Origin: Pseudomonadota bacterium
GTDB taxonomy: Bacteria; Pseudomonadota; Gammaproteobacteria; Steroidobacterales; Steroidobacteraceae
NCBI GenBank assembly: GCA_018261655.1
Contig: JAGTSG010000019.1
Coordinates: 1-36,493, forward strand
DNA length: 36,493 nucleotides
Reading direction: 5' to 3'
A model generated the notes under the pieces. That model ran no database searches. It saw nothing but the letters and a program-made list of their open reading frames with translations, and was not told the origin of the DNA. A program made the translations under genes and the position numbers. Positions 15,553-24,263 of the stretch are shown in pieces. Position 1 is the stretch's first letter, and the number at the start of each line of letters is the position of its first letter.

Positions 15553-18500
15553 ATGACCGACCACCGCCTGCTTGCGGCGCGGCCCCCGACGCCCGGCGCG
15601 CAGATTCGCTGGGGCGAGCTGTACGGCTCGAGCCTCGGCCTAGCCGTGGCCGAACTGGCGGCTGTCGCGGCCTCTCCGGTGCTCGTGGTCGCGGCAAGCA
15701 GCCGCGAGGCCGCGCGACTGCGGACGGAGATCGCCTTCTACGCGCCGCCGGGACTTGCCGTCCGTGCCCTGCCGGGGCACGAGACGCTGCCGTACGACCC
15801 GTTCTCGCCCCATCCGGACATCGTGTCCGAGCGCCTCGAGGCCCTCGCGGCCCTGCCAGGCCTGCAGGGTGGCGTGGTCGTCGTCGCCGCGGAGACGCTG
15901 CTGCAGCGGCTTCCGCCGCGCCGTTTCGTCGACGCGCACAGCTTCTCGCTGCGCCGCGGCGAGCGCATCGACCTCGACGCCTTTCGCGCCAGGCTCGCGG
16001 CCGCCGGCTACGCGCACGTCGGCCAGGTCATGGCCCACGGCGAGTTCGCCATCCGCGGCTCGATCGTCGACCTGTTCCCGATGGGCTCGTCGGCGCCGCT
16101 GCGCCTCGACCTGTTCGACGACGAGATCGAGAGCCTGCGCGCCTTCGATCCGGAGACGCAGCGCTCCGGCGACGCGCTCGACCAGCTGCGCCTGCTGCCG
16201 GCGCGCGAGTTCCCGACCACGCCCGAGGCGGTGAAGGGCTTCCGCCAGCGGTGGCGGGCACACTTCGAGGGCGACCCGATGCGCTCGCCCGTGTACCGTT
16301 TCGTCAGCGAGGGCGTGGCGCCGGCGGGAATCGAATACTGGCTGCCGCTGTTCTTCGAGCAGGTGGAGTCCCTCTTCGAGTACCTCCCGCGCGGGACGAC
16401 GATCGTCGACGTCGCCGACCTGGCCGGGACGGCGCCGGCGCTCTGGACGTCCATCGCGGAACGCTACGAACAGCGCCGCCACGACCTCGAGCGGCCGCTG
16501 CTCCCCCCGCCCGAGTTGTACCTCGAGCCAGCCGAGCTCCTGGCACGCGTCGAACGCTACCCGCGCGCAGCAGCCACCGCGGTGAAGGTGGAGCCCGCCA
16601 CCGCAGGCGGTCCATGGCACAACTTCGGCACGGACCGGCCGCCCACGCTGCGCCTCGACCCGCGCGCCGACGAACCCACCGGGCCGCTCAAGGACTACCT
16701 GCGCCAGTTCGACGGCCGGGTCCTGCTGGCCACGGACTCGGCAGGGCGACGGGAGGTCCTGCTCGAGATGCTGCGCGAGCACGGGCTCGAGCCGCAGCAG
16801 GTCGCCGGCTGGCAGGACTTCCTCGGCGGCACCGCGCCGCTCGCGATCACCATTGCGCCGGACATCGGCGGGCTGGTCCTGCCATCGGCCCGCGTTTCCC
16901 TGGTCGCCGAGGAGCAGCTGTTCGGCGAGCGCGCCCGGCAGGAGCGGCGCAGGCGCCGCGCCGACCGCGATCCCAGCGCGATCCTGCAGGAGCTGACGGA
17001 CCTCGCGCCCGGGGCGCCGGTCGTGCACGAGGAATACGGGGTCGGCCGCTACCGCGGCCTGCGGGTGATGGACGTGGACGGGCACCCGGGCGAGTTCCTG
17101 GTGCTGGAGTACGCCGGGGGCGACAAGCTCTACGTGCCGGTGCACGCGCTCGACCGGGTCAGCCGCTACACCGGCTCCTCGCCGGAGACCGCGCCGCTGC
17201 ACCGCCTCGGCGGCGACCAGTGGGCGCGGGTGCGCCGGCGCGCCGCCGAGCGCATTCGCGACGTGGCGGCCGAGCTGCTCGACCTGTACTCGCGGCGCGC
17301 CGCCCGGCAGGGCCTGGCCACCGACATCCGCGAGGCCGAGTACCAGGCCTTCACGGCCGCGTTTCCCTTCGAGGAGACCCTCGACCAGGCCGAGGCCATC
17401 CGCCAGGTGCTCGAGGACATGAAGTCCGGGAAGCCGATGGACCGCGTGGTCTGCGGCGACGTCGGCTTCGGCAAGACCGAGGTCGCGCTTCGCGCCGCTT
17501 TCGCGGCCGTGCAGGCGGGCCGGCAGGTCGCCGTGCTGGTGCCGACGACGCTGCTGGCCCAGCAGCACGCACAGAACTTCGCGGACCGCTTCGCCGACTG
17601 GCCGGTGCGGGTCGAGAACCTGTCGCGGTTCCGCAGCGCCGCGGAGCAGAAGAAGATCATCGCGGGACTCGGCTCCGGGGCCGTGGACATCGTCATCGGC
17701 ACGCAGCGCCTGCTGCAGCGGGACGTCGCGTTCCGCGACCTGGGGCTCGTCATCGTTGACGAGGAACACCGGTTCGGCGTGCGCGACAAGGAAAGGCTCA
17801 AGCAGATGCGCGCCAACGTGGACACGCTCACGCTCACGGCCACGCCGATTCCGCGCACGCTCAACATGGCGCTCGGCGGGCTGAGGGACCTGTCGCTGAT
17901 CACCACGCCGCCGTCCGAGCGCATGGCCATCGAAACCTTCGTCTGCGAGTGGAACGACACGCTCATCCGGGAGGCCGTGCTGCGCGAGATCCGGCGCGGC
18001 GGCCAGGTCTACTTCGTCCACAACAACATCGAGACCATCGAGCGCACCGCGGCCCGGGTGGCGGCACTGGTGCCGGAAGCCGTGGTGCGCGTCGGGCACG
18101 GGCAGCTGCGCGAGCGGGAGCTGGAGCAGATGATGCTCGACTTCTACCACCAGCGCTTCAACGTGCTCGTGTGCACGACGATCATCGAGTCCGGGATCGA
18201 CGTGCCGACGGCCAATACCATCCTCATCGACCGCGCCGACCGTTTCGGGCTGGCCCAGCTTCACCAGCTTCGCGGCCGCGTCGGCCGCTCCCACCACCGC
18301 GCCTTCGCCTACCTGATGGCGCCACCGAAGGCCGCACTGACGGCCGACGCCGCCAAGCGCCTCGAAGCCATCGAGTCGCTCGAGGACCTCGGCGCCGGCT
18401 TCACGCTGGCCACGCACGACCTGGAGATCCGCGGCGCCGGCGAGCTGCTGGGCGAGGAACAGAGCGGCCAGATCCAGGAGATCGGCTTCAGCCTGTACAT

Positions 18501-19011
18501 GGAGCTGCTCGAGCGGGCGGTGAGGTCGCTACAGTCCGGGCAGGAGCCCGACCTCGAGCGTCCCCTGCATGCCGGGCCCGAAGTGGACCTGCACCTGCCC
18601 GCCCTGTTGCCCGAGGACTACGTCGACGACGTGCACCTGCGGCTGCGTCTGTACAAGCGCATTGCCAGCGCCGGCGATTCCACGACGCTCGCCGACCTGC
18701 AGGCCGAGATGATCGATCGCTTCGGGCCCCTCCCCGCCGCCGCGCAGTCGCTGTTCCGGGTGGCCGGCCTCAAGCTGCGCGCCGCGCCGCTGGGAATCTC
18801 CCGCCTCGAGTTCGGCCCTCAGGGGGGGCTGGTGCAGTTCGCCGAGACGCATGCCGTGGATCCCTCCCGCGTCATCCGGCTCGTGCAGGGACAACCGGAC
18901 CGGTATCGCCTCGAGGGGACCCACCGTCTCCGTTTCAGGATGGACCTGGAGGACGGGCCAGCGCGGGTGCGCGCCGCCGAGCGGATGCTAGCCACGCTGG
19001 GCGCCGCCTGA
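15553..19011 (+). CDS. mfd: transcription-repair coupling factor
   Basis: Mfd removes RNA polymerase stalled at DNA lesions and recruits UvrA. The protein has 1152 residues, the usual length. The N-terminal UvrB-like domains include GHETLPYDPFSPHPDIVSER. The RNA polymerase-interacting (CarD-like) domain lies at about 485-560 (VHEEYGVGRYRGL). The RecG-like translocase has Walker A GDVGFGKTEVALRAAF from residue 636, DEEHRFG from 736 and TLTATPIPRTLNMAL. It also contains the helicase segment FNVLVCTTIIESGIDVPTAN and a C-terminal TRCF domain. The ATG has no close ribosome site; GGGGAG is 19 bases away. The downstream gene is convergent. Confidence 0.97.
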   Translation: MTDHRLLAARPPTPGAQIRWGELYGSSLGLAVAELAAVAASPVLVVAASSREAARLRTEIAFYAPPGLAVRALPGHETLPYDPFSPHPDIVSERLEALAALPGLQGGVVVVAAETLLQRLPPRRFVDAHSFSLRRGERIDLDAFRARLAAAGYAHVGQVMAHGEFAIRGSIVDLFPMGSSAPLRLDLFDDEIESLRAFDPETQRSGDALDQLRLLPAREFPTTPEAVKGFRQRWRAHFEGDPMRSPVYRFVSEGVAPAGIEYWLPLFFEQVESLFEYLPRGTTIVDVADLAGTAPALWTSIAERYEQRRHDLERPLLPPPELYLEPAELLARVERYPRAAATAVKVEPATAGGPWHNFGTDRPPTLRLDPRADEPTGPLKDYLRQFDGRVLLATDSAGRREVLLEMLREHGLEPQQVAGWQDFLGGTAPLAITIAPDIGGLVLPSARVSLVAEEQLFGERARQERRRRRADRDPSAILQELTDLAPGAPVVHEEYGVGRYRGLRVMDVDGHPGEFLVLEYAGGDKLYVPVHALDRVSRYTGSSPETAPLHRLGGDQWARVRRRAAERIRDVAAELLDLYSRRAARQGLATDIREAEYQAFTAAFPFEETLDQAEAIRQVLEDMKSGKPMDRVVCGDVGFGKTEVALRAAFAAVQAGRQVAVLVPTTLLAQQHAQNFADRFADWPVRVENLSRFRSAAEQKKIIAGLGSGAVDIVIGTQRLLQRDVAFRDLGLVIVDEEHRFGVRDKERLKQMRANVDTLTLTATPIPRTLNMALGGLRDLSLITTPPSERMAIETFVCEWNDTLIREAVLREIRRGGQVYFVHNNIETIERTAARVAALVPEAVVRVGHGQLRERELEQMMLDFYHQRFNVLVCTTIIESGIDVPTANTILIDRADRFGLAQLHQLRGRVGRSHHRAFAYLMAPPKAALTADAAKRLEAIESLEDLGAGFTLATHDLEIRGAGELLGEEQSGQIQEIGFSLYMELLERAVRSLQSGQEPDLERPLHAGPEVDLHLPALLPEDYVDDVHLRLRLYKRIASAGDSTTLADLQAEMIDRFGPLPAAAQSLFRVAGLKLRAAPLGISRLEFGPQGGLVQFAETHAVDPSRVIRLVQGQPDRYRLEGTHRLRFRMDLEDGPARVRAAERMLATLGAA

Positions 19012-19020
19012 CAGGCGGTG
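19002..19020. terminator. possible bidirectional hairpin between mfd and the PAS-GGDEF gene
   Basis: CGCCGCCT and AGGCGGTG pair over 8 bases, including one G-T, around a GAC loop. The hairpin overlaps the mfd stop and lies between two convergent stops. It has no T-run, so the assignment is weak. Confidence 0.3.
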
Positions 19021-19030
19021 GCGGCAACGC

Positions 19031-19969
19031 TCAGCCGAGCAGCCGGACCCGCGCCGTGTCGCCTTCCGCCCGCGCCTGTTCGAGTGACTCCAGCGCCAAC
19101 TCGACGAGCTGCCTGAGTGACATGCCGGAGGGCGGCACGCCGCCGGCCACGCCCACCGACAGGGAGACGTAGCGCCGCACGCGCGAGTGCGGGTGGTGGA
19201 TCCTGAGGTCGGATACCCGCGCGCAGATCGAGCCGCCGTGCGCCCGCATCTGGTCCTCGTCCATGCGCGTCGCCAGGACCGCGAACAGGTCGTCGTCGTA
19301 ACGCGCCAGCAAGTCGCTGCTGCGCCGGAAGCAGCCCCCGATCGCGATCGACACGCGTTTCAGGAGGGCGTCGCCCGCGGCGCGGTCGAACGTCTCCGTG
19401 TAGCGCCCGAACTCGTCGACGCGCAACATGAACAGGGTCAGCGCCACCCGGTCCCGGACCGCGACCGCGAGTTGGTGCTCGAGCAGCTCCTCGAAGGCGA
19501 CTCGCGTGCGGAAGCCGGTGAGCGAGTCCTGCCGGCTCAGCAATTCCGGCGCCATGGCGCGGAAGCGGCCGGTGCCGGGCTCGTCGGGAGCGCCGCGCAC
19601 CTCGGCCTCGCGGTGCAGCGACACCCAATGCGTCAGCACGCCGCCCTCACCACGGATGGGCACGATCTGCACGTCCATCCAGAAGGGCTCCCCGCCCTTG
19701 CGGAAGTTCTGCACCACGGCCCGGGTGCCTTGTCCGGCCGCGATGGCATCCCGCAGGCGTCGCAGTCCCGGCTGGGTCGTCACTTCCCCGTGCAGGATGC
19801 GCAGGCTCCGTCCCACCAGTTCCGCGGCGGCGTAGCCGGTCATGCGCAGGAAGGCCGGGTTGGCGTAGACGACAGGATGGTCCGGCCTGGTCGCGTCGAC
19901 CAGCACCGCCCCGTCGGGCAGCGACTCGACCACGAGCCGGCAGGCATCCGGGACAGCGGGCTTGTTCAT
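19031..19969 (-). CDS. PAS (LOV-like) protein with degenerate GGDEF domain and intact I-site
   Basis: This is a 312-residue cytoplasmic protein with a PAS domain (about 11-122) and a GGDEF-like domain (about 147-311). The PAS closely follows the LOV pattern: NPAFLRMTGYAAAELVGRS, then NFRKGGEPFW. However, the photoactive-cysteine motif NCRFLQG is replaced by SLRILHG, with Leu56 in place of Cys. In the GGDEF domain the signature is DDDLF at 225-229, so cyclase activity is unlikely. Exactly five residues upstream lies RSSD (216-219), matching the RxxD inhibitory c-di-GMP site. Known degenerate GGDEF proteins with an I-site, such as PelD, are c-di-GMP receptors. The ATG overlaps the nagZ stop as ATGA, an unusual partner gene. 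The ligand of the PAS is unknown. Confidence 0.85.
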   Translation of the reverse strand: MNKPAVPDACRLVVESLPDGAVLVDATRPDHPVVYANPAFLRMTGYAAAELVGRSLRILHGEVTTQPGLRRLRDAIAAGQGTRAVVQNFRKGGEPFWMDVQIVPIRGEGGVLTHWVSLHREAEVRGAPDEPGTGRFRAMAPELLSRQDSLTGFRTRVAFEELLEHQLAVAVRDRVALTLFMLRVDEFGRYTETFDRAAGDALLKRVSIAIGGCFRRSSDLLARYDDDLFAVLATRMDEDQMRAHGGSICARVSDLRIHHPHSRVRRYVSLSVGVAGGVPPSGMSLRQLVELALESLEQARAEGDTARVRLLG

Positions 19970-21009
19970 GCGTCCAGCCTCAGTTCAGGCACGTCGAGAC
20001 AGTGGGCGGCGGCTCCGGCACCTTCGCGCCAGCGCTGCGCCTGTCGCAGCTCCTGGAACGGCGGAGCGCTGCGGCCGTGCAGGCGGACGAGGCGGACCTG
20101 GCGCAGCGGCTGCGGCTCGTCGCGCAGGCCGTCCAGCAGCGTCTCGACGGCCGCGCGATCGTTGCAGACGGGCAGCATGTCGCAGCCCGCGGCCAATGCG
20201 CGCTGCGCACGCTCCACGATCGTACCGAATGCGGCCGCTCCCTTCATGCTCAGGTCATCGGTGAACACCGCCCCCCGGAAGCCGAGTGTGCCGCGCAATT
20301 CGCCCTCGATCCAGCGCCGTGACAGGCTGGCCGGGAGTCCGTCCACCGCCGGGAAGACCACGTGCCCGGCCATCACGGACAGGAGCCCGTTGGCGATGAG
20401 CCGGCGATAGGGCATCAGGTCCGCGTCGAGGTCCGGCAGTTCGCGACGGTCCACGGGCAAGGCGACGTGCGAGTCGGCCGCGACGGCGCCGTGGCCGGGA
20501 AAGTGCTTGGCCGTCGCCGCCATGCCCGCCTCGCGCATGCCGAGCATGTAGGCCACGGCGAGTTCCGCGACCCGCTCCGGGCGCGCATGAAAGGACCGGT
20601 CGCCGATTACCTCGCTGACCCCGTAGTCGAGGTCGACGCAGGGGGCGAAGGACAGGTCCACCCCGCAGCCGCGCAGCTCGGCGGCCATCAGCCAGCCCAG
20701 TTCCCGCGCCAGCGCGACGCCGGCCGACGGGTTCTCGGCATGCCGCCGGCCCATCGCGCGCGACGCTGGCAGGCGGGTGAAGCCTTCGCGGAAGCGCTGG
20801 ACGCGCCCCCCCTCGTGGTCCACGCCCACCAGCAGCGCGGGCGAGCGCAGCGCGTGGAGGTCCTCGGTGAGGCGCGCAAGCTGCGCCGGACTCTCGAAGT
20901 TGCGCGTGAAGAGGATGACGCCACCGACCAACGGATGCGCGAGCAGGTCCCGCTCGTCGGGCTCGATGGCCACGCCCCTCAGGTCGATCATCAGCGGGCC
21001 GAGCGTCAC
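19966..21009 (-). CDS. nagZ: beta-N-acetylhexosaminidase NagZ
   Basis: NagZ is a cytoplasmic GH3 enzyme of peptidoglycan recycling that removes GlcNAc from anhydro-muropeptides and, in many species, influences AmpC induction. It has 347 residues. Marks are GVDHEGGRVQRFREGFT (about 62-78), the catalytic loop KHFPGHGAVAADSH with its Asp-His dyad, and the nucleophile aspartate in VFTDDLSMKGA. The GTG start at 21009 is supported by a GAGGAG site 9 bases upstream, and it overlaps the stop of the preceding small ORF as GTGA. The C-terminal region after about 310 is short and not strongly conserved. Confidence 0.95.
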   Translation of the reverse strand: MTLGPLMIDLRGVAIEPDERDLLAHPLVGGVILFTRNFESPAQLARLTEDLHALRSPALLVGVDHEGGRVQRFREGFTRLPASRAMGRRHAENPSAGVALARELGWLMAAELRGCGVDLSFAPCVDLDYGVSEVIGDRSFHARPERVAELAVAYMLGMREAGMAATAKHFPGHGAVAADSHVALPVDRRELPDLDADLMPYRRLIANGLLSVMAGHVVFPAVDGLPASLSRRWIEGELRGTLGFRGAVFTDDLSMKGAAAFGTIVERAQRALAAGCDMLPVCNDRAAVETLLDGLRDEPQPLRQVRLVRLHGRSAPPFQELRQAQRWREGAGAAAHCLDVPELRLDA

Positions 21010-21212
21010 GATGCGAACTCCTCACGCCTCACACCCGGCGTCATGCGCTTGCTCGACAGCGTGGCCGCTTCGCCCGCGACTCGCAAGCGGATTGGGCTCC
21101 TCGCCGTGTTGGCAAGGCGGCCCTTGACGATCTCGATGCCCGAGTCCACGGCTGGCCGACGGCTTTCGTATTGGAGGAGGAACTTCCGCCCGATCGCCAC
21201 GCCCACTCTCAC
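21006..21212 (-). CDS. unrecognised 68-residue ORF between rlmD and nagZ
   Basis: The ORF fills the 199-base gap between rlmD and nagZ exactly. It starts with a GTG that overlaps the rlmD stop (GTGA) and stops with a TGA that overlaps the nagZ GTG (GTGA). About 82 percent of third codon positions are G or C, near to but below the neighbours. The product is basic (about 12 Arg, 3 Lys), with no membrane helix and no cysteine; a central piece reads SGIEIVKGRLANTARSP. I recognise no family. The GAGGAG site for nagZ lies within its last codons. It may be a real coupled gene, or a chance open frame in GC-rich DNA. Confidence 0.4.
   Translation of the reverse strand: MRVGVAIGRKFLLQYESRRPAVDSGIEIVKGRLANTARSPIRLRVAGEAATLSSKRMTPGVRREEFAS
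21019..21024 (-). promoter_or_regulatory. ribosome binding site of nagZ
   Basis: GAGGAG lies 9 bases before the GTG at 21009. It is what decides the nagZ start, since there is no ATG at the expected N-terminus until the Met of LMIDLRG six codons in. Confidence 0.6.
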
Positions 21213-22531
21213 ACGCCCTCGAAGACGGCGATGGACTCGACGTGGGCGGTGTGCGGGAACATGTCCATGACGCCTGCCGCGCGCAGCCGGAAACCGAGGT
21301 CATTGACGAGCAGGCCGGCGTCCCGCGCCAGGCTCGCCGGGTGGCAGGACACGTACACGATGCGCTCCGGCCGCAGGCGCCCGACCAGGGGCAGGACGCC
21401 GGCCGCGCCCGCGCGCGGCGGGTCGAGCAGCACCCGCTGGACGGGACCTCGCCCCCAGGCCGGGTCGCCGGGATCGCCCGACAGGTCGGCGACGTGGAAC
21501 TCCGTGTTCCCGAGGCCGTTGGCCCGGGCATTCTCCCGGGCCCGCGCGACGAGTCCCGCCTCGCCCTCCACGCCGACCACGCGGGCAGCTCGCCGCGCGA
21601 GCGGCAACGTGAAGTTGCCGAGGCCGCAGAACAGGTCGAGCACCGTGTCCGACACGGACGGCTCGAGCAGCGACAGGGCCAGTGACACCGCCTGGGCATT
21701 GATGTCGGCGTTGACCTGGATGAAGTCGCTCGGCGCGAACGTGATCTCCACGTCGAACTGCGACAGCCGGTACGTCAGCGGCGTCACCGGGCTCACCAGC
21801 GGCGCCACGGTGTCGAGGCCGCCAGGCTGCAGGTAGAACTCCACGCCGTGGCGCGCCGCGAATTCGGCGAGCAGCCGGCGGTCCGCGGGCGTCGGTGGAT
21901 CGAGCACCCTGGCGACGAGCGCGGTCGCGCGTTCCGCGACCGCCACCTCGAACTGTGGCAGCCGCTCGCGGATGCTGAGCAGGCCGACGAGGTCGCCGAG
22001 CGCCTCGACCAGCCCGCCCACGGGCTCGGCCAGGACCGGGCAGCGGCGCACATCGGTCACGTAGGGCTTCGCGCGCTCGCGGAAACCGACCAGGACCCGG
22101 CCCTTCTTCGGCACGTGCTTGACCCCCAGCCGGGCACGCCGCCGGTAGGCCCACATCGGACCGCGCAGCGGCTCGATCCAGGTCGCCGGCCCGACGCCGC
22201 CCAGCCGGGAGAACTGCTCCGCAAGGTGGGCCTGCTTGGCCTCGACCTGTTTCGTGCCGTCGAGGTGCTGCAGGGCACAGCCGCCGCAGGTCCCGAAGTG
22301 GGTGCAGCGCGGCTCGACGCGGTCCGGCGACGCGGCCAGCACCTCGACCGTCGATGCCTCGTCGTAGCGACGATGGTTCCGCCGCCGCACCGCCATGACC
22401 GTCTCGCCGGGCAACGCGCCGTCCACGAACACGGTCTTGCCGCCCACGCGCGCCACGCCGCGACCGTCGTGCGCCAGCGACGCGACCTCCATCCGCTCCG
22501 GCGCGGGCGGCTGCCTCAAGTCACGTCCCAT
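21209..22531 (-). CDS. rlmD: 23S rRNA (uracil-1939-C5)-methyltransferase RlmD
   Basis: RlmD methylates U1939 of 23S rRNA with SAM. It has 440 residues. A TRAM domain lies at about 13-68. The iron-sulfur cysteines lie in CTHFGTCGGCALQH (about 76-89), with a fourth in RRCPVLAEP near 164. The C-terminal methyltransferase domain has the SAM motif VLDLFCGLGNFTLPLA, and the catalytic cysteine lies in YVSCHPASLARD. These four cysteines and the motif order separate RlmD from TrmA and RlmC. The ATG lies inside the end of the exonuclease gene (16-base overlap). Confidence 0.94.
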   Translation of the reverse strand: MGRDLRQPPAPERMEVASLAHDGRGVARVGGKTVFVDGALPGETVMAVRRRNHRRYDEASTVEVLAASPDRVEPRCTHFGTCGGCALQHLDGTKQVEAKQAHLAEQFSRLGGVGPATWIEPLRGPMWAYRRRARLGVKHVPKKGRVLVGFRERAKPYVTDVRRCPVLAEPVGGLVEALGDLVGLLSIRERLPQFEVAVAERATALVARVLDPPTPADRRLLAEFAARHGVEFYLQPGGLDTVAPLVSPVTPLTYRLSQFDVEITFAPSDFIQVNADINAQAVSLALSLLEPSVSDTVLDLFCGLGNFTLPLARRAARVVGVEGEAGLVARARENARANGLGNTEFHVADLSGDPGDPAWGRGPVQRVLLDPPRAGAAGVLPLVGRLRPERIVYVSCHPASLARDAGLLVNDLGFRLRAAGVMDMFPHTAHVESIAVFEGV

Positions 22532-23295
22532 GCCGCCGCGAACTGCTGCCAGTGCGGTTCACCGCGCTCCTCGAGCCATTCCCAGACCCGGGCGATCTCG
22601 GCCTCGTGGTCCTCCGGCGACAGGCGGCCGCGGATCAGCTCGAAGCGCAGGTACACGAGATACGTGTTCAGCACGTCGGTCTCGCAGTAGGCGCGGATCT
22701 CGGCCAGCCGTCCCTCGCGGTACGCGCCCCAGACCCTGTCGCCGCTCATGCCGAGCTTGCCCGGCAGTCCGAGCAGCGCTGCGACGTTCTCGAGGCTGGC
22801 GCGGCCGCGCGCCTGGTAGCCGGCGAGGACGTCCATGACGTCGATGTGCCTCCAGTGGAACCGGCCCAGGTAGTTGTTGTGACGGAAGCCCGGGTCGACG
22901 TCCCCGACCTCCCAGTAGCGCCGCGACACGATGCCGTGCTTGAGCGCCCGGTAGTGCAGCACCGGCAGGTCGAACCCGCCGCCGTTCCACGACACCAGGG
23001 TCGGCTGCGTCTTTTCGAGCCCGGCGAAGAAACGTGAGACGAGTTCGTCCTCGGGAGACTCGACGCCGCCGAGGCTCCACACGTGGAACTGCTCGCCGCT
23101 CCGCAGGACCGCCGAGACCGCCACGATCCGGTGCTGCTCGAACGGCAGGAAGTCCGAGCCCGTCGCTTCCTGCCGCACCGCGAACATCCTCTCCGCGACC
23201 GCGTCGTCGTCCGCGTCCCCGAGGCCGAGGATGCGCCGGCCGAGGTCGGTGTCGGGCACGGTCTCGATGTCGAACACCAGGCAGTTCAGGGTCAT
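22516..23295 (-). CDS. predicted 3'-5' exonuclease, PolB-like DEDD family
   Basis: This is a 259-residue protein of the ribonuclease H-like exonuclease superfamily, related to the proofreading domain of DNA polymerase B. The ExoI aspartate and glutamate are in VFDIETVPD (about 7-15). ExoII-type LVSWNGGGFDLPVL is at about 99-112. The ExoIII region YCETDVLNTYLVYLRF is near 204-219. No polymerase domain is attached. The cellular role of these stand-alone exonucleases is not established. The ATG overlaps the acpS stop as ATGA, placing it between acpS and rlmD in the same transcript. Confidence 0.85.
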   Translation of the reverse strand: MTLNCLVFDIETVPDTDLGRRILGLGDADDDAVAERMFAVRQEATGSDFLPFEQHRIVAVSAVLRSGEQFHVWSLGGVESPEDELVSRFFAGLEKTQPTLVSWNGGGFDLPVLHYRALKHGIVSRRYWEVGDVDPGFRHNNYLGRFHWRHIDVMDVLAGYQARGRASLENVAALLGLPGKLGMSGDRVWGAYREGRLAEIRAYCETDVLNTYLVYLRFELIRGRLSPEDHEAEIARVWEWLEERGEPHWQQFAAAWDVT

Positions 23296-23681
23296 CCTGC
23301 GCCCTTCCGCAATAGCACCGCGACGGCCACGACGAGGCCGGCCTCGTCGGTGAGGCTCACGTGCCCCTCGCCCGCCCCGAGCGCGTCCGCGACCTGCCTG
23401 CCGCGGGGCGAGAAGATGACCTCGGGCCGGCCCCAGGCGTTCGGCATGAAGCCGACGTCGCGAATCCAGACGCCGTGCGCGAATCCCGTCCCCAGCGCCT
23501 TCACGATCGCCTCTTTCGCGGCGAAGCGCATCGCCAGGAAGCGCACCGGCCGCTTGTGGCGCCCGAAGGCGTCGAGCTCCTCGGGCATCAGCAGCCGCTC
23601 GGCGAAGCGCCGCCCGAAGCGTTCATAGGCGCCTGCGACGCGCTCGACCCGCAGGATGTCGGTGCCGATGCCGAAGATCAT
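23292..23681 (-). CDS. acpS: holo-[acyl-carrier-protein] synthase
   Basis: AcpS transfers 4'-phosphopantetheine from CoA to apo-ACP, activating fatty acid synthesis. The length of 129 residues is typical. The N-terminal [12 protein letters not shown] (residues 4-15) holds the metal-binding Asp. [21 protein letters not shown] holds the catalytic Glu and Lys. The ATG overlaps the pdxJ stop as ATGA, in the common recO-pdxJ-acpS order. Confidence 0.95.
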   Translation of the reverse strand: MIFGIGTDILRVERVAGAYERFGRRFAERLLMPEELDAFGRHKRPVRFLAMRFAAKEAIVKALGTGFAHGVWIRDVGFMPNAWGRPEVIFSPRGRQVADALGAGEGHVSLTDEAGLVVAVAVLLRKGAG

Positions 23682-24263
23682 GCAGCACGGGCTTCGCGCA
23701 TCAACCGCTTCATTTCAGCGACCGCGGGGCCAAGACCGGTGAAGATCGCCCTGCCGACGATGGCGTGGCCGATGTTCAGCTCGGCCAGCTCCGGCAGCGC
23801 TGCGACCGGCTGCACGTTGTGGTAGTCGAGGCCGTGGCCCGCGTTGACGACGAGCCCGGCCGCGCTGGCGTGCCGTGCCGCTGCCGCGAGCCTGTGCAGC
23901 TCCGTGGCGCGCGCGGCGTCGCGCGCCTCCGCGTAGGCACCGGTGTGCAGCTCGATGACCGGCGCGCCTGCCCTGGCTGCGGCGTCCACCTGCGCCTCGT
24001 CGGGATCGATGAACAGCGACACGCGGATGCCACAGGAGGCCAGCCTCGAGCACGCGTCGCGGATGCGGACCGGGTCCGCCGCGACGTCCAGGCCGCCCTC
24101 CGTCGTCACCTCGGCGCGCCGCTCCGGCACCAGGCAGGCATCGGCGGGCCGGATCTCGCCGGCGATGCGGAGCATCTCGTCGGTCGCCGCCATCTCGAGG
24201 TTCATCCGCGTCTTCAGCGCCGAGCGCATGGCGCGCACGTCGGGCAATCGAGAACAGGGTCAC
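23678..24263 (-). pseudogene. pdxJ: pdxJ, N-terminal part deleted (pyridoxine 5'-phosphate synthase)
   Basis: PdxJ makes pyridoxine 5'-phosphate from deoxyxylulose phosphate and 3-amino-2-oxopropyl phosphate. The frame from a possible TTG at 24247 encodes 189 residues matching PdxJ from about E. coli residue 56 to the end. It includes [14 protein letters not shown] (catalytic Glu), [29 protein letters not shown] and [13 protein letters not shown]. Family members have about 240 residues. Missing are the first strand with the DH motif, Arg20, and the HLREDRRHI segment. Just upstream, overlapping the recO stop as GTGA, the sequence GTG ACC CTG TTC TCG ATT reads VTLFSI. This looks like the original PdxJ start, but in another frame. 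I infer an internal deletion of about 140-150 bases, real or from assembly. The remnant should be inactive. Confidence 0.75.

Noticed and set aside
15640-18417. 925-codon open frame on the minus strand
   Set aside because: It is antisense to mfd, whose sense frame has all expected motifs. The composition is typical of a shadow frame.
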